64,000 bases of DNA, from the NCBI GenBank assembly GCA_948567375.1, contig OX419755.1:64236944-64300943 (forward strand), read 5' to 3'. Positions 25,501 through 38,599 of this stretch are shown here, in pieces (position 1 is the stretch's first letter; the number at the start of each line of letters is the position of its first letter). Below the pieces are notes generated by a model. The model searched no databases, was not told where the DNA came from, and saw only the letters and a program-made list of their open reading frames with translations. Both the position numbers and the translations under genes were made by a program. The DNA comes from Lunularia cruciata. Lineage: Eukaryota > Streptophyta > Marchantiopsida > Lunulariales > Lunulariaceae.

Positions 25501-26149
25501 GCCCACCAAATCTGGCAATGAGATAGATTTTTCTATGTCTTGAGGTAGACTAGAGGTTTGTGGTCTATCTCTACTACAAATGCTTTCTCACCTAGATAGT
25601 GCTTTTAATGCTTGGTTGTAAGGACAAGGGCCAGCTTTCTCATTCTGTGATGTGATATTTGCGCTCTATTGGTAACAACTTTCAAGAGAAATGTGCAATT
25701 GGATGTCATCTGTCATGCCACTCTTGTTGTAAGATTGCGCTTGTTGCTATGCTTGATGCATCTATAGCCAACTTGATTGGATGTTTTGGATCATACTACT
25801 TCAAGATTGGTGCATGTAGCAAGGCGGCTTTCAATTCTTGAAAGAACAACTCTTGTGTGGTTCGCCATGTCCACTTCTTCCCCTTGCCAAGTAGTGTTGT
25901 TAAAGGCAATGCAATCTTGGAGAAGTCCTTGAAAAATTGATGATAAAATCCTGTCAACCCCAAGAAGCTCTTGCGTTGAGTTTAATTGTCTAGGGCACTC
26001 CATTTTTTAATGACCTCTATTTTATCTATCAATACTTGAATGCCATTTGCATTTACTCTATGCCCCAAGTAGTCTACTTAAGACTTGCCAAACTTGTACT
26101 TTGAGATTTTGGTGTACAATCAATCTGTCTTAGAATTTGGAGGACTTCT

Positions 26150-27040
26150 TGTAGATGTTGTTTGTGTTCCGTCATTGTGTTATTGTATACTAAGATATCA
26201 TCCTGGAAGACAATAACAAACTTATCCAAGTATAGATGAATATGTTATTCATTAGACTCATGAAAGTGGCAAGTGCATTTGTGACACCAAAAGGCATCAC
26301 AGATACTCAAAGTGGCCATACTTGGTTTGAAATACAGTTTTGTACACATCCTCCTCTATAGTTTGGATTTGATTGTAACCACTCCGCAGATCTAGTTTGG
26401 TGAAGTATCTTGCTCCATGGAGTTGATCAAATAGGTCATCCCTGCGAGGTAAGGAGTATTTGTTCTTCATTGTTTGTTGATTAAGACTCCGATAGTCAAT
26501 GCACATGCACATTGTATTATCCTTCTTCTTCAATGAGCATTGTACCGTCCTTCTTCTTCCTTCTTCATGATATGGTGGGTTGGATGAACCCTTTTTGTAG
26601 CATCTCCTTAATTTGAGACTTACACTCTTCCAACTCATGAAGTGATAGGCAATATGGGACCTTACAAGGAGGTGTCTTCCTCGGGAGTGTCTCAATTTTA
26701 TGATGTACTCTCCTTTTTGGTGGTAATCCTAAGGGTAAATCATTAGGAAAGACATCTTGAAACTCATCCACCACATCCTTCAATTTCTCAAGAATTTGTC
26801 CATTGAGTTGTGCACTCTCGGCTTCTCTTAATAGACCCATGAAACATCTACCGGTCTCACAAATAGCTTCCGTCCCTATGACATAAACAGGTAGTTCTTG
26901 CTTGTGTGAATTTTCTTTAACCCCAATGATCGACCATTGGAGGTTTCTCACTAATTTCTTCCTGCAATCTACCATAAGGTTGTAATGCTCCATCCATGGC
27001 ATGCCTAAGATTGCATCATAACGAGCTAATTGTATCACTT
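26150..27040 (-). mobile_element. Protease end and reverse transcriptase of element C
   Basis: Readable stretches include IQLARYDAILGMPWM (protease end), [20 protein letters not shown] and [13 protein letters not shown] (RT). They match element B at 32940-33660 closely. Confidence 0.85.
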
Positions 27041-27399
27041 GCCACTCAATTACTTCCTGATTTTCTCCTACATAGAGTATTACCCATCTAGCTAATGATT
27101 CTATCCTCTCTGTTTGCCCATTAGGTACTCTACTTCTTTGCTCTCATCTCTCTCTAGATCCGTTTCCAATATTATTGCAACAAAGGCAAGACAAGAAACT
27201 CTCTATTGCTCTTGGATCTATTAATACTCTCACTTGACTACCTTCTAGGACTCCTTTCACAACAATCAATTATGAGGTTGCCTTTTGGGACCTTTGCGTG
27301 CTTGTCTTCTTCCTTCTCGTGCTTCTATGCTTCTTTATTGAGCCAATAAGGCCGTAAGGTACATTTACTAGCAATCTTTGTTTTTTGAAGTGATTTCTA

Positions 27400-28700
27400 C
27401 CTCCTCCTCTTCAATGCATCTCTCCATGTTGTTCAAAGATTGCATGTATGAAGGTCGAGGGCCTCTAAGGAGATGAGCACGACAATTGGTAAATATGTGC
27501 CCAATACTACCACAATTGTAACAATGGCGTTGTTCCCCTTAAATTCCTTCTCCTTGTGGGACTTCCTCTCTCTATTCTTCTACCCGTCCACGCTCTCCTT
27601 GAAGTAGTCATGCTCCTTGGTCTCAAAACCAAAGGTTGCCTAGTTCCATTGGTATGGTACTGATCTACCCATTTGTGGCATTTTTGCCTGATAATGTTGA
27701 GGTGGAACTACTCCTTCACCTCCGCTCAATGCACCTGCTATTCTTTACGCACAAGCAATGGATCCAAATACCGTGTGAGGATTTTGCACCATGAATTCTT
27801 GGTGAATCTGCTCCTTCAACCCTCATTTGAACTTATTGAGAGCCTCTTCTGGACTCATGTCAGTTATTGCAACTTGTATAACCAAAAATGCCTCCACATA
27901 CTCTTGTATGATGTTCTTCTATCTCAATCTCCACAACCAAATTTGGGTCATTTGCATGAAATCCACCAATGGAAATTCTTCAAAGATTCTTCTTGCATTG
28001 CTATCCACGTGACCTCCCTTTGCTTTGCCAACATTGATCATTCCCAAGCATCATACCATGTGAGGGCTTTATTTGTCAAGTACCCACATGCAAACACGCT
28101 TGCAGTATGCTCAATGATCTCTATTGAGAACAATTGGAAATATTGATTCATTCTTGAGATCCATTTTTCCACTACTCTCATCATATGCTGCCCTTGTAAG
28201 GCTCAATATTGCAGGTCTTCTTCATCTGGAGTAGCAATGTGGCTTCATCGTTGAATATGTCCGTAGGCACGAATGCCTCTCCAAGTACTTTAGTTGTAGG
28301 TACTGGGTTTTGAGATGGCTCTTCTTCTTGCATTGCTTGATTCTTGTCTCTATGGTCATCTGAATCTCTCAAAATTTGTTCAACATCCCTTGCATTCTTT
28401 GCACCAGCTCCTACAACTACGGATCCATGGTTCCTACAACACTCAATCACTATGGTCTACTTCAATGGAGAGTTAATATGATAACTCTGGAAGGCACACA
28501 AACTATTGGGACTACCATTGGGACCTTAGAAGCTATCACTTGTTGATAATACTCCTCACCAAAATTTCTCACCACAAAATCTCTAAACATCACTTTCAAT
28601 CTCACTACATAGTAAATTTCTACTTGAGTGTTGAAAGGGAGAGGATTTGGGACATTCATTCACATCCATAACATCATAAGATAATGTAGATTGTCAAATC
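27400..28700 (-). mobile_element. Gag region of element C
   Basis: The part at 28181-28450 reads QAMQEEEPSQNPVPTTKV, matching B Gag QAMQEEEPSQNPIPATKV at about 31650. A knuckle region lies near 27490-27540. Confidence 0.8.
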
Positions 28701-29036
28701 CCACTCTTTGTTGTATACCACTACATGTAGAATCACCGGGTTTGGTGAGTTCATCATTCTATCCATGAATTCTACTCCAAAGTGATAAATTAGCAATACT
28801 CTCATTTGCTCACACTAGATGTGAATAACCTTGATGTGGAATGGATTCAAGAATCAGAAGCTAGGTGTGGGAAATTGTTCCTCCCAATGCATCCATCTCA
28901 TCCGCTCTCTGAAGCCCTTCCCAAGTCTAGCAATTACTCTATGTTCTCCATTTCAAATTACTTGGTTTTAGTAGTTTGTGCTCTTCCAAGAGGAATGATC
29001 CACTCTCTTGGACTGGAATACTTGCTCTGATACCAT

Positions 29037-29766
29037 TGTAATAACTACGGACAAGAGAAGAGAGAAATCACAAATTTCACACTCAATCATCCGATGCTCC
29101 AAAGGAGCACCTTCTCTTTATTATTTAGACAAAGGAGATCTCCTCCAAGGAAACTCCACCATAGGATTAGGCACATAGGTGACATGTCAACAAGCTCTAC
29201 ACTTGGATTACTTACTTAGATGGGTGACATGTTGGTCCTGATCCTATCCGGTTGGTCAAACATGCTTTGACCAAAAGGAATCTTTTAGGGAATCTTCATG
29301 TAAGAATCTCAAAATCATGTGGGTGACGTATTGTTGGAAAGCTCTCAACAAGACAAACTTGGGGGAGGGAAGGCTAACGTTTTCTCCATTGAAAGGGAAA
29401 TTTGTACATTTTTGAGGCCTATTCATCCGTTTAGGCCTCCAAAATTGCCTTCAAAGATTTCAATCATATTTTGGTTCCTACTCTATTAGTAGAAGTCCCC
29501 TTTTGATGATACCTCTTTCTGATCTATTTATTCCATCATATGTAACATCCTTTTAGATATTACCAAACTTATTCTCACCTTTAAATCATATGTATAGCTA
29601 TTGGTTCTAAGGTTTTCAAGTCTATTTCGGTTTCTGCACTATTATTAAAAGTACTCTTTAGTTATACTTCTATCCGATCTATTTTTTCCATCATGTATAA
29701 CATCATTCCATATATTACCAAACTGAATTTCACATCAAGATCATATGGCTAGCTCTTGGTATTACA
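29037..29766 (-). repeat. 5' LTR of element C with initiator-Met primer site beside it
   Basis: 730 bp with TG..CA ends, homologous to the B LTRs in reverse complement. TGGTATCAGAGC (minus strand, 29035-29024) is a perfect initiator-Met tRNA primer site. Confidence 0.9.
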
Positions 29767-30208
29767 ACTCTACCCTTAGATTAGCTATATGGATTAGTTA
29801 TATATCAATCCTTGTCTTGTTTGGTTGGTCAAGCAAGTTTAACAAAATGAATCTTTGGAGAATTTTCCAATATAAAGCTCAAAATAGCATGCATTAAGAA
29901 AGGTACTATTGGAAAGATCTAAATGAGACAAAAAGAAGGGAGAAGGCAACATCTTTTATCCCAAATATAAGAAACTGTCATTTTTGGAGTCTAATTTATT
30001 CATTTAGGCCTTTGAATTTGGCTTTGAAGTTTCAAGGTGTTTTTTTCCTTTATTAGAAGTAATAGTTTGGTGACACCTCTATCTGATCTACTAAAACCAT
30101 CATATACAATATCCTTAAAGATATTACCAAGCAAATTTCCACCTCTAGACAATCTATGTAGCTATGGTATTACAAACTTCCTCCCATTTAAGATGTAGCC
30201 TACTCATT

Positions 30209-30941
30209 TGTAATACCAAGAGCTAGCCATATGATCTAGATGTGAAATTTGGTTTGGTAACATCTGGAATGATGTTATACATGATGGTCAAAATAAATCA
30301 AATAGAAGTATCACCAAAAGGGTACTTCTACTAATAGGGCAGAAAACCAAAATAGATTTGAAAACATTAGAACCAATAGCTAGACATATGATTTGAAGGT
30401 GAGAATTGGATTGGTAACATATGGAAGGATGTTACACAGGATGGACTGAATAGATCAGAAAGAGGTATCACCAAAAGGGGACTTCTACTAATAGAGTTGG
30501 AACCAAAATATGGCTGAAATCTTCAAGGCAATTTTGGAGGCCTAAACGGATGAATTAGGCCTCAAAAAGTGCAACCCCCCAACAGAGGAGTGGCTGGCCT
30601 TCCCTCCCCCTGCTTTGTCTCATCAAGAGCTTTCCAACGGTACCTCATCCACGTGATTCTGAGATTCCTACAGGAAGATTCCCTAAAAGATTCCCTCTGG
30701 TCAAAGCTTGTTTGACCAGGACCGACATGTCACCCATTCAAGTAAGTAATCCAATGGTGGAGCTTGCTGACATGTCACCTATCTATGTACCTAATCTTAT
30801 GGTGGAGCTTCATTGGAGGAGATCAGCTTTGCCTATATAATAAAGAGAAGGTGTTCCTTTGGTGCATTGGAGTTTGAGTGTGAAAGTGTGTATTTCTCAA
30901 GGTGTGTTTCTCTTCAAGTCTCCTATCCTCGGGGTATTACA
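30209..30941 (+). repeat. 5' LTR of element B
   Basis: 733 bp, TGTAATACC to GTATTACA. It has a TATA-like TATATAATAAAGA at about 30833. The 3' copy has an extra AACCAGATAGGACC segment and a longer C run. Confidence 0.95.
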
Positions 30942-30942
30942 A

Positions 30943-30953
30943 TGGTATCAGAG
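30943..30953 (+). other. Primer-binding site of element B (initiator-Met tRNA)
   Basis: TGGTATCAGAG lies one base inside the 5' LTR and matches the 3' end complement of plant initiator-Met tRNA, the usual primer of chromoviruses. Confidence 0.9.
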
Positions 30954-31589
30954 TAGGTGTTGTCCAAGAGAGCGGATCACCCCTCTTGGAAGAACATGGG
31001 CTACTGAGACTGAGTAATTTTGAGGCAAGACATTCTGGTGTAATTGGTAGATTAGGAGGATAGAATGGATGCTCCGTGAGGAAAATATCCAGTGCCTCAC
31101 TTTCCATTCTTGAATCCATTCAACATCAAGATTATGTACATTCAACGCGAGCAAGTGAGAGTGTATTTGGTTTTTCACTTCAGAGCAGAGTTCATGGATA
31201 CAGTAATGAATTCGCCAAACCCAATGATTTTGCCTGTAGTGATTTATGATAGAGAGTGGAATTTGACAATTTACATTTTTTGTGATGGATTTGAATGTCC
31301 TAAATCCTTTCACTTTTAACACTCAAGTAGAAATTTGTTATGTAGTGAGATCGAAAGTGATGTTTAGGGATTTCATGGTCAGGAATTTTGGTGAGGAATA
31401 TTACCAACGAGTGGTAGCTTTTGAGGTCCCAATGGTAGTTCCAATCGTTCGTACGCCCTCTAGAGTGATCATATTAACTCTCTATTGAAGTTTAGGGTAT
31501 AACAATCGAGTGTTACAAGAACCATGGATCCGTAGTTGTAGGAGTTAGTGCAAAGAATGCAGGGTATGTTGAACAAATTTTGAGAGATT

Positions 31590-32640
31590 AAGATGACCAT
31601 GGAGGCGTTACAAAGTCAAGTGCAGACCCTCAAGAATGATCAAGCAATGCAAGAAGAAGAGCCGTCTCAAAATCCAATACCTGCAACTAAAGTACTTGGA
31701 GAGGCACTCATGCCTACAAACCTTATCAATGATGAAGCCACATTACTACTCCGGATGAAGAAGACATGCAACATTGAGCCTTACAAGGGGCAGTGTACAA
31801 TGGGAGTAGTGGAGAATTGGATCTCAAGAATGAATTGATATTTTTGGTTGTTCTCAACAGAGATCACCAAGCATGCTACAGGCGTGTTTGCATGTGGGTA
31901 CTTGACCGATAAAGCCCTCACATGGTACGACGCTTGGGAATGATCCATGTTGGTCGAGAGAAGAGAGGTCACATGGACAACAATGCAAGAAGGATTGCTA
32001 AAGAATTTCCAATCGGTGGATTCTGTGTAGATGGCTTGGATCTGACTATGGGGATTGAAACAAAAAAACAACATACAAGAGTATGTGGAGGCATTTCTAG
32101 ATCTACAAGTCGCAATAACCAACATGAGTTCATTAGAGGCTCTCGACAATTTCAAATGAGGGTTGAAGGAGCGGGTTCGCCAAGAAGTCATGGTACCAAA
32201 TCCTCACATGATATTTGAAAGCATTGCTTGTGCACAAAGAGTAGCATGAGCATTAGGTGGAGGTGAAGGAGTAGTTCCACCTCAACATTATTGGGCAGAA
32301 ATGCCACCCATGGGTGGACTAGTACCGATGGAACTGGGCAACCTTCGGTTTTGAGACCAAGGAGTACAACCGCTTCAAGGAGAACGGAGAGGGGTAGAAG
32401 AACGGAGAGATGGAGTCCCACAAGGAGAAAGAACTTGAGGAAAACAACATCATTGTTACAATTGTAGCCATATTGGGCATATATCTACCAACTATTGTGC
32501 TCAACTTCCCAAAGGTCCTCAACCTTCATATAGGCAATCTTTGAACAACATGGAGAGACGCATTGAAGAGGAGGAGGTGGAAATCACTTTGGAAAACAAA
32601 GATCACTAGTAAATGTACCTCACGGCCTGACTGGCTCAAT
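31590..32640 (+). mobile_element. Gag of element B
   Basis: It begins near MEALQSQVQTLKNDQAMQEE, has a capsid-like middle and ends with a CCHC knuckle, CYNCSHIGHISTNC (about 32457-32498). Fossil with several breaks. Confidence 0.85.
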
Positions 32641-32706
32641 AAGGAAGCAAAAAAGCAAGGGAAGGAAGAAGACGAGTGACAAAGGTACCAAAAGGCAACC
32701 TCACAA

Positions 32707-32982
32707 TTGATTGTAATGAATGGGATCCTAGAAGGCAATCAAGTGAGAGTATTAATAGATCCGGGAGCCAAAGAGAATTTCTTGTCTTGCTCTATTGCAA
32801 TAAGATTGGGAATAGATCTAGAGAGAGATGCTAGTGAAGAAGTAGAGTTATCTAACGGACAAACAAAGAGGATTGAATCATTACCTAGGCAGGTAACACT
32901 CTCTATAGGAAAATATCAAGAAGCAATTGAGTGGCAAGTGATACAATTAGCTCGTTATGATGCAATCTTAGGTATGCCATAG
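32707..32982 (+). mobile_element. Protease of element B
   Basis: A retropepsin-like segment with GNQVRVLIDPGAKENFLS at the active-site position and YDAILGMP at the end. It sits between Gag and RT as expected. Confidence 0.8.
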
Positions 32983-33024
32983 ATGGAGCATTACAACCCT
33001 ATGGTAGATTAGAGGAAGAAAGTA

Positions 33025-33880
33025 GTGAGAACACACCAATGGTCAATCATTGGGGTTAAAGAAAAATCACATAGGCAAGAATTGCCTCTCTATGTCATAG
33101 GGACAATAGCTATCTATAAGACTGATAGGTGTTTCATGGGTCTAATAAGAGAAGTCCAGAGTGCACAACTTGAGGGACAAATTCTTGAGAAATTGAAGGA
33201 TGTCATAAATGAGTTTCAAGATGTCTTTCCTAATGATCTACCCTCAGGATTACCACCAAAAAGGAGAGTAGATCATAAAATTGAGACACTCCCGGGGAAG
33301 ACACCTCCCTGTAAGGCCCCATATTGCCTATCACCTCATAAGTTGGAGGAGTGCAAGAATCAAATTGAGGATATGCTGCAGAAAGGGTTCATCCAACCCA
33401 GCATATCACCATATGGGGCTCTGGTCTTGTTTGTGAAGACGAAAGATGGTACAATGTGCATGTGCATTGACTATCGGGGTCTCGATCAACAAATAGTGAA
33501 GAAAAAATACCCTTTACCTTGCATGGATGATCTATTCAATCAACTCAATGGAGCAAGACACTTCACCAAACTAGATTTGCAGAGCGGTTACAATCAAATC
33601 CAAATTACAGAGGAGGATGTATACAAGATTGCCTTTCAAACCAAGTATGGCCACTTTGAGTATCTTGTGATGCCTTTTGGTCTCACCAACGCACTTGCCA
33701 CTTTCATGAGTCTAATGAATGACATATTTCGTCCATATTTGGATAAGTCTGTCATTGTCTTCCTAGATGACATCTTAGTATACAGTAGCACAATGATTGA
33801 ACATAAATAGCATCTACAAGAAGTCCTCCAGATTCTAAGACAGAATCGATTATATGCCAAAATCTCAAAGTGTGAGTTTG
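33025..33880 (+). mobile_element. Reverse transcriptase of element B
   Basis: It shows [37 protein letters not shown] and FLDDILVYS, the main RT motifs in order. RNase H follows (about 33900-34600) with the AIDASGVAIGVVL motif. Confidence 0.9.
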
Positions 33881-34709
33881 GCAAGTCTGAAGTAGACTAC
33901 TTGGGGCATAGAGTAAGTGTAGAGGGTATTCAAGTATTGACAGATAAAATAGAGGTCATTCAAAAATGGAGTGCCCCAAAAGATCAGACTCAACTCAAGA
34001 GCTTCTTGGGTTTGACGAGATTCTATCATCAATTTATCAAGGACTTCTCCAAGGTTGCACAACCTTTAACAACACTGCTTGGCAAGGGGAAGAAGTGGAC
34101 ATGGGGAACCGCACAAGAGTTGGCCTATCAAGAATTGAAAGCCGCCTTGCTACATGCACCAATCTTGAAGTGGTATGACCCAAAATGTCCAATCAAGTTG
34201 GCTATAGATGCATCAGGCGTAGCAATCGGAGTAGTCCTACAACAAGAGTGGCATGACGGATGGCATCCCATTGCATATTTCTCTCAAAAGTTGTTACCGG
34301 CAGAGCGCAACTACCACACCACAAAATGAGAAGAGTTGGCCATTGTCTTGGCAACCAAGCATTGGAAGCATTATTTGGGCGAGAAGGCATTTGTGGTAGA
34401 GACAGACCAAAAACCCCTAGTCTACCTCGAGACGCAAAAGGATCTATCTCATCGGTAGATTTGATGGGTAGAGTGGCAACAATGCTTCAACATGACAATC
34501 ACCTACGTTGAATGTAAGAAGCAACTTGCAGATGCATTCACCCGCATGCCAATGGCAAACAACTTGGTGGCAGAGGTTCAGATTAACCCTAAATTCTGGC
34601 GGCTACAAAAACTGATCCACAGATTATAGAAGGGCAATCATCCAAAGGCATCACCAGCACCCAAGGACTCACCTTTCGTGATGGCAGATTATGGATTCCA
34701 AATGTCTCA

Positions 34710-35640
34710 AAATTGTGCACCACCATTCTAGCGGAATGTCATGATTTGGCCATTCCAGGTCATGTTGGAGTGGACAAGACCTTGGATGCAGTCCATTGCC
34801 ATTACTATTGGCCCAAGATGAGCAATGATGTGATGGACTATGTGCGTAGTTGCTTACTTTGTCAACATAACAAAGCTTCTAATCAAGCTCTTGCAACCTC
34901 TCCCCACTCCTACACAAAGTTGAGAACAGGTGTGTATGGATCTCATCTGTGAATTACCCAAGACCACATCAAGATTTGACTCCATCATGGTCTTTGTGGA
35001 CTGGCTCAGCAAAATGATTCATGTATGCCCTACCACCAAGGAGGTTGACCTCTCCACAACTTGCTCAATTATACTTAGATGTAGTCTTCTCTCACCATGG
35101 ATTGTCTCGAGTACCCATCACCGATAGGGGTACTCAATTCACCAATTTGTTTTGGCGCACCCTCTTTGGTTTCTTCAAAACCAAGTTGGCCATGTCCACA
35201 ACTTACCACTCACAAATAGATGGACAAACAGAGCGGGCTAATCACACTATTGAAATGTTACGTGGCTTCACCTAGAAGAGCAAGAGGGATGGGACACCCT
35301 ACTCCCGTTGGTGGAATTTGCTTGCAACAATTCAATGAATGCATCCACCCAGGTCACTCATTCTTCCTCATGTATGGTGAGCATCCCTTCACACCTTCCA
35401 GCTTGATGAAGTTCCGTCCAGTGGCTACCAAGGTCGATGCAATCAACACATTTGTTTCTAGAATCCAACAAGGGGTGGAGAGTGCTAAGCACAAATTATA
35501 GATTGCACAAAATTGCCAGAAGCAGTATGTTGATACACACCATAGGCACATGGAGTTCAATGTTGGGGATCAGGTGTGGCTATTGACAACCAACCTCACA
35601 TTAGTGGGATCTCGTAAGCTCAGACCTCGTTTTATTGGGC
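34710..35640 (+). mobile_element. Integrase of element B
   Basis: An HHCC finger (GHVGVDKTL ... YYWPKM ... CLLCQ) and core motifs VFVDWLSKM, ITDRGTQFTN and YHSQIDGQTERAN are visible in order. Confidence 0.85.
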
Positions 35641-35807
35641 CTTTCTCAATCTCCGTCAAGTTGGCGCTGTGGCCTATCACCTTGAGCTACCACCACACAT
35701 GAAGATCCATCTAGTGTTCCATGTTTCCCTACTATGCAAATATGCTCCCCAATCAGGCTTGGGTCATTCCACACAAGACATTCGACCTTGTCCAACACTC
35801 GTTGATG

Positions 35808-35925
35808 GCAATGAGGAATATGAAGTGGAGCGTATTCTCCAAAAATGCATGCGTGGTACTCGTCATCCACGGGTGGATTATCTTGTCCAATGGAAAGGTT
35901 ACCCCCTCTATGAAGCAACCTAGGA
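35808..35925 (+). mobile_element. Chromodomain at the pol end of element B
   Basis: The readable stretch contains EEYEVERILQK and VDYLVQWKGYP, the hallmark strands of a chromodomain, just before the polypurine tract. This places family 1 among the chromoviruses, whose chromodomain is thought to steer integration to marked chromatin. Confidence 0.85.
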
Positions 35926-36020
35926 ACCTGCTGCCAATTTGACACATGCACTGGTGTTGGTGCAAGCATTTGAGTAATAGTTGCACAATGAGGACGTTGC
36001 GTCTTAAAAGGAGGGAGGTT

Positions 36021-36776
36021 TGTAATACCAAGCGCTAGCCATATGATCTAGATGTGAAATTTGGTTTGGTAACATCTGGAATGATGTTATACATGATGGT
36101 CAAAATAAATCAAATAGAAGTATCACCAAAAGGGTACTTCTACTAATAGGGCAGAAAACCAAAATAGATTTGAAAACCTTAGAACCAATAGCTAGACATA
36201 TGATTTGAAGGTGAGAATTAGGTTGGTAACATCTGGAAGGATGTTACATAGGATAGACTGAATAGATCAGAAAGAGGTATCACCAAAAGGGGACTTCTAC
36301 TAATAGAGTTGGAACCAAAATATGGCTAATCTTTGAAGGCAATTTTGGAGGCCTAAACGGATGAATTAGGCCTCAGAATCTGCCCATACCCCCCCCCCCC
36401 AATAGAGGAAAGGCTGGCCTTCCCTCCCTCCTACTTTGTCTCGTCAAGAGCTTTCCAACGGTACCTCACCCACGTGATTCTGAGATTCCTATAGGAAGAT
36501 TCCCTAAAAGATTCCCTCCAGTCAAAGCTTGTTTGACCAACCAGATAGGACCAGGACCAACATGTCACCTATCCAAGTAAGTAATCCAAGGGTGGAGCTT
36601 GCTGACATGTCACCTATCTATGTACCTAATCCTATGGTGGAGCTTCATTGGAGGAGATCCGCTTTGCCTATATAATAAAGAGAAGGTGCTCCTTTGGAGC
36701 ATCGGAGTTTGAGTGTGAAAGTGTGTGTTTCTCATGGTGTGTTTCTCTTCAGGTCTCCTATCCTCGGATTATTACA
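36021..36776 (+). repeat. 3' LTR of element B
   Basis: 756 bp, TGTAATACC to ATTATTACA, preceded by the purine run AAAAGGAGGGAGG (36007-36019), the polypurine tract. It has a run of 14 C near 36390. Confidence 0.95.
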
Positions 36777-37803
36777 TCATTACAAAGCTATTGCTCAAAA
36801 CATTACATTAATATTGGTGCATTTGTCAAGTTAGTTACGGGCTTTCATGTTGCCATATACAATGAGTACAATTTCCAATGTATGAGACATTCTACACATA
36901 GATGGTGTGTACCATCGATGTATTTCTTGGAGCATGTCTTTGATAGTGCAATTGGCACACTTTATTTATCCATTGATTTATGGATGGTATATCATGGACA
37001 TGGCAAGTTTAGGTTTGAAGATACCAAAGAGTGTTCTCCAAAACAAACTAGTGAATTGAGTGCCGTGATGAGTGATAAGCACCCAAGATAATCCATGGTG
37101 AGAAAAGACCATAGTACAATTGAGCTAATTGTGGAGTAATCACATCCTTGGTCATAAGACACCCCATAATGGAATCACAACCTAAGGTGGTCTTGGGTAA
37201 TTCACAAACTAGGAGTAGGGATGGGGTGAAGGAGTCTTACAATAGCTTGATTATAGGCTTTATTTATTGACAGAGTAGATAGCTTCAAACATACTCCATC
37301 ACATTGTTGCTCAACTTGGACAAATATTAATGTTGTTTGACTACATTTAAGGTCTTATCCACTCCAACATGACCTATAATGGTAGAATCATGCATTCCAC
37401 TAAGATAGTGGTTCTTAGGTCTAGAGTATTTGGGATCCATAACTTGCTATCACAAAAGGTGAATCCTTGGGTACTGGTTACTCCTTTGGATGATTGAACT
37501 TTTACAATCTATGGGTCAATCCTTGTAGCAATAAGAATTGCCCATAAATTTAGGTTCATCTTGACCTCTATAACCAAAATTTTCACCATAGGCATGTGGG
37601 TGAATGCATCTACAAGTTACATCTTGCTTCTATATTTGTGATTGTTATGTTGAACTATTGTTGACACTTTACCCAAAAAATCTATTGATGGGAAAAATCT
37701 TTTTGTGTCTTGAGGTAGACCAATGATTTTTAGTCTATCTCTACTACAAATGCATTCTCACCAAGAAATTATTTCTAATACTTGTTTGCATGAATAATAG
37801 CCA
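36777..37803 (-). mobile_element. Integrase and RNase H remains of element H
   Basis: The direct continuation of the H 3' end after the B insertion. It aligns with C at 16140-17690, for example the sequence near 37040-37110 against 16970-17060, and near 37690-37800 against 25500-25620. Very decayed. Confidence 0.75.
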
Positions 37804-38462
37804 TGTCGTGCATATATATATCGCTACACAACATACATTGTTGTCAACATCATACACCATAGAAGCACAACTCACACATAAGTCATACATAGACTCTAAA
37901 GTGCCACAATAATCAGATCGTTTACCACTCGAATCAATCAAACTCAGATCAATACTTGATCTGATCCTCAACAACTTGCCAACAACAGGGCACTGACTAC
38001 AGTCAAGCCACACCCACTCTAGCTAAGAGACTCCAGGTGATGCTTGCCGGCTTTCTATCCACTCTAGCCAGGAACTCAAAGGCTCAACATCAAAGAAGTG
38101 AGCTCTCTGGAGTTGCACTCCCAGGGTATACCCTTAATTTTGACCTAGGTCTCCTCCCAACGGTCCCGCTGACGGCACACCCGATGGTGCTGACGGTGCA
38201 AGTGACGGTGGGCCCCGCCATGAAGTCAATACCCTAAACTTGAAATCTGACCGTTGGAAAGTAGTTTATGAGTAACGGCCAAAATGCCTCTAACTACTAT
38301 CACTAGAACTCTAGTGTTCGAGCATCTGGATGCGACACTACAACTGGCGTGACAGCTATGTGCATATATACATCGCTACACAACATACATTTTTTCAACA
38401 TCATACACCATAGAAGCACAACTCACACATAAGTCATACATAGACTCTAAAGTGCCATAATC
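37804..38462 (-). repeat. Family 2 LTR flanked by direct copies of about 105 bp
   Basis: The LTR (about 37908-38354) matches that of F. The segments on either side (37805-37907 and 38358-38460) are near-identical to each other, sharing TCGCTACACAACATACATT and ACATAGACTCTAAAGTGCCA. Either the LTR of E is longer than in F, or the neighbouring segment was duplicated. Confidence 0.7.
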
Positions 38463-38599
38463 GCCTCCCTAGCTAGTGGTTAGGTCCCTCTTACTCCAGA
38501 TAGCCATCTACTCTAAGTATATGGTATACCCTATGATGGGAAAAGATCAAGAGGCCGGGTGCTATGGAGGCCTATCGTTAGTCGCCTGTCTGCAATCTA

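Larger units (their letters stand above)
15470..29766 (-). mobile_element. Element C: Ty3/gypsy chromovirus, family 1, interrupted by element D
   Basis: Read on the minus strand: 5' LTR (29037-29766), a 12/12 initiator-Met primer site (29024-29035), gag (about 28700-27400), protease and reverse transcriptase (about 27300-26150), start of RNase H (to 25501), then element D (17691-25500). It resumes with RNase H and integrase (17690-16500), a chromodomain region (about 16330-16150) and a 3' LTR (about 15470-16112). The coding region carries some tens of breaks. The outer left end of the 3' LTR is eroded, so no target duplication could be matched. Being the host of D, it is older than D. Confidence 0.85.
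30209..36776 (+). mobile_element. Element B: full-length Ty3/gypsy chromovirus, family 1
   Basis: Both LTRs, primer site, polypurine tract and a perfect TCATT duplication (30204-30208 and 36777-36781) are present. Order: gag (about 31590-32640), protease (32707-32982), RT (about 33025-33880), RNase H (to about 34600), integrase (about 34710-35640), chromodomain (about 35808-35925). The structure looks whole, but the coding region has of order fifteen breaks. The LTRs differ at about 5 percent of sites by my count, so the insertion is not very recent. Confidence 0.95.
29767..37803 (-). mobile_element. Element H: oldest family 1 chromovirus relict, interrupted by B and by E
   Basis: 29767-30208 is a decayed family 1 LTR on the minus strand with its polypurine-tract border (about 30176-30200). 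After element B, 36777-37803 continues the same minus-strand element through the end of pol and integrase into RNase H, aligning with C at 16140-17690 and 25500-25620. At 37803 it is cut by family 2 DNA. It is heavily decayed with many breaks. Because B and E lie in it, H predates both. Confidence 0.8.

Noticed and set aside
35721-35942. 72-73 codon alternative-frame ORF over the chromodomain region, also open in element C (16191-16409)
   Set aside because: The other frame encodes the chromodomain. The overlap is explained by shared descent and codon bias.
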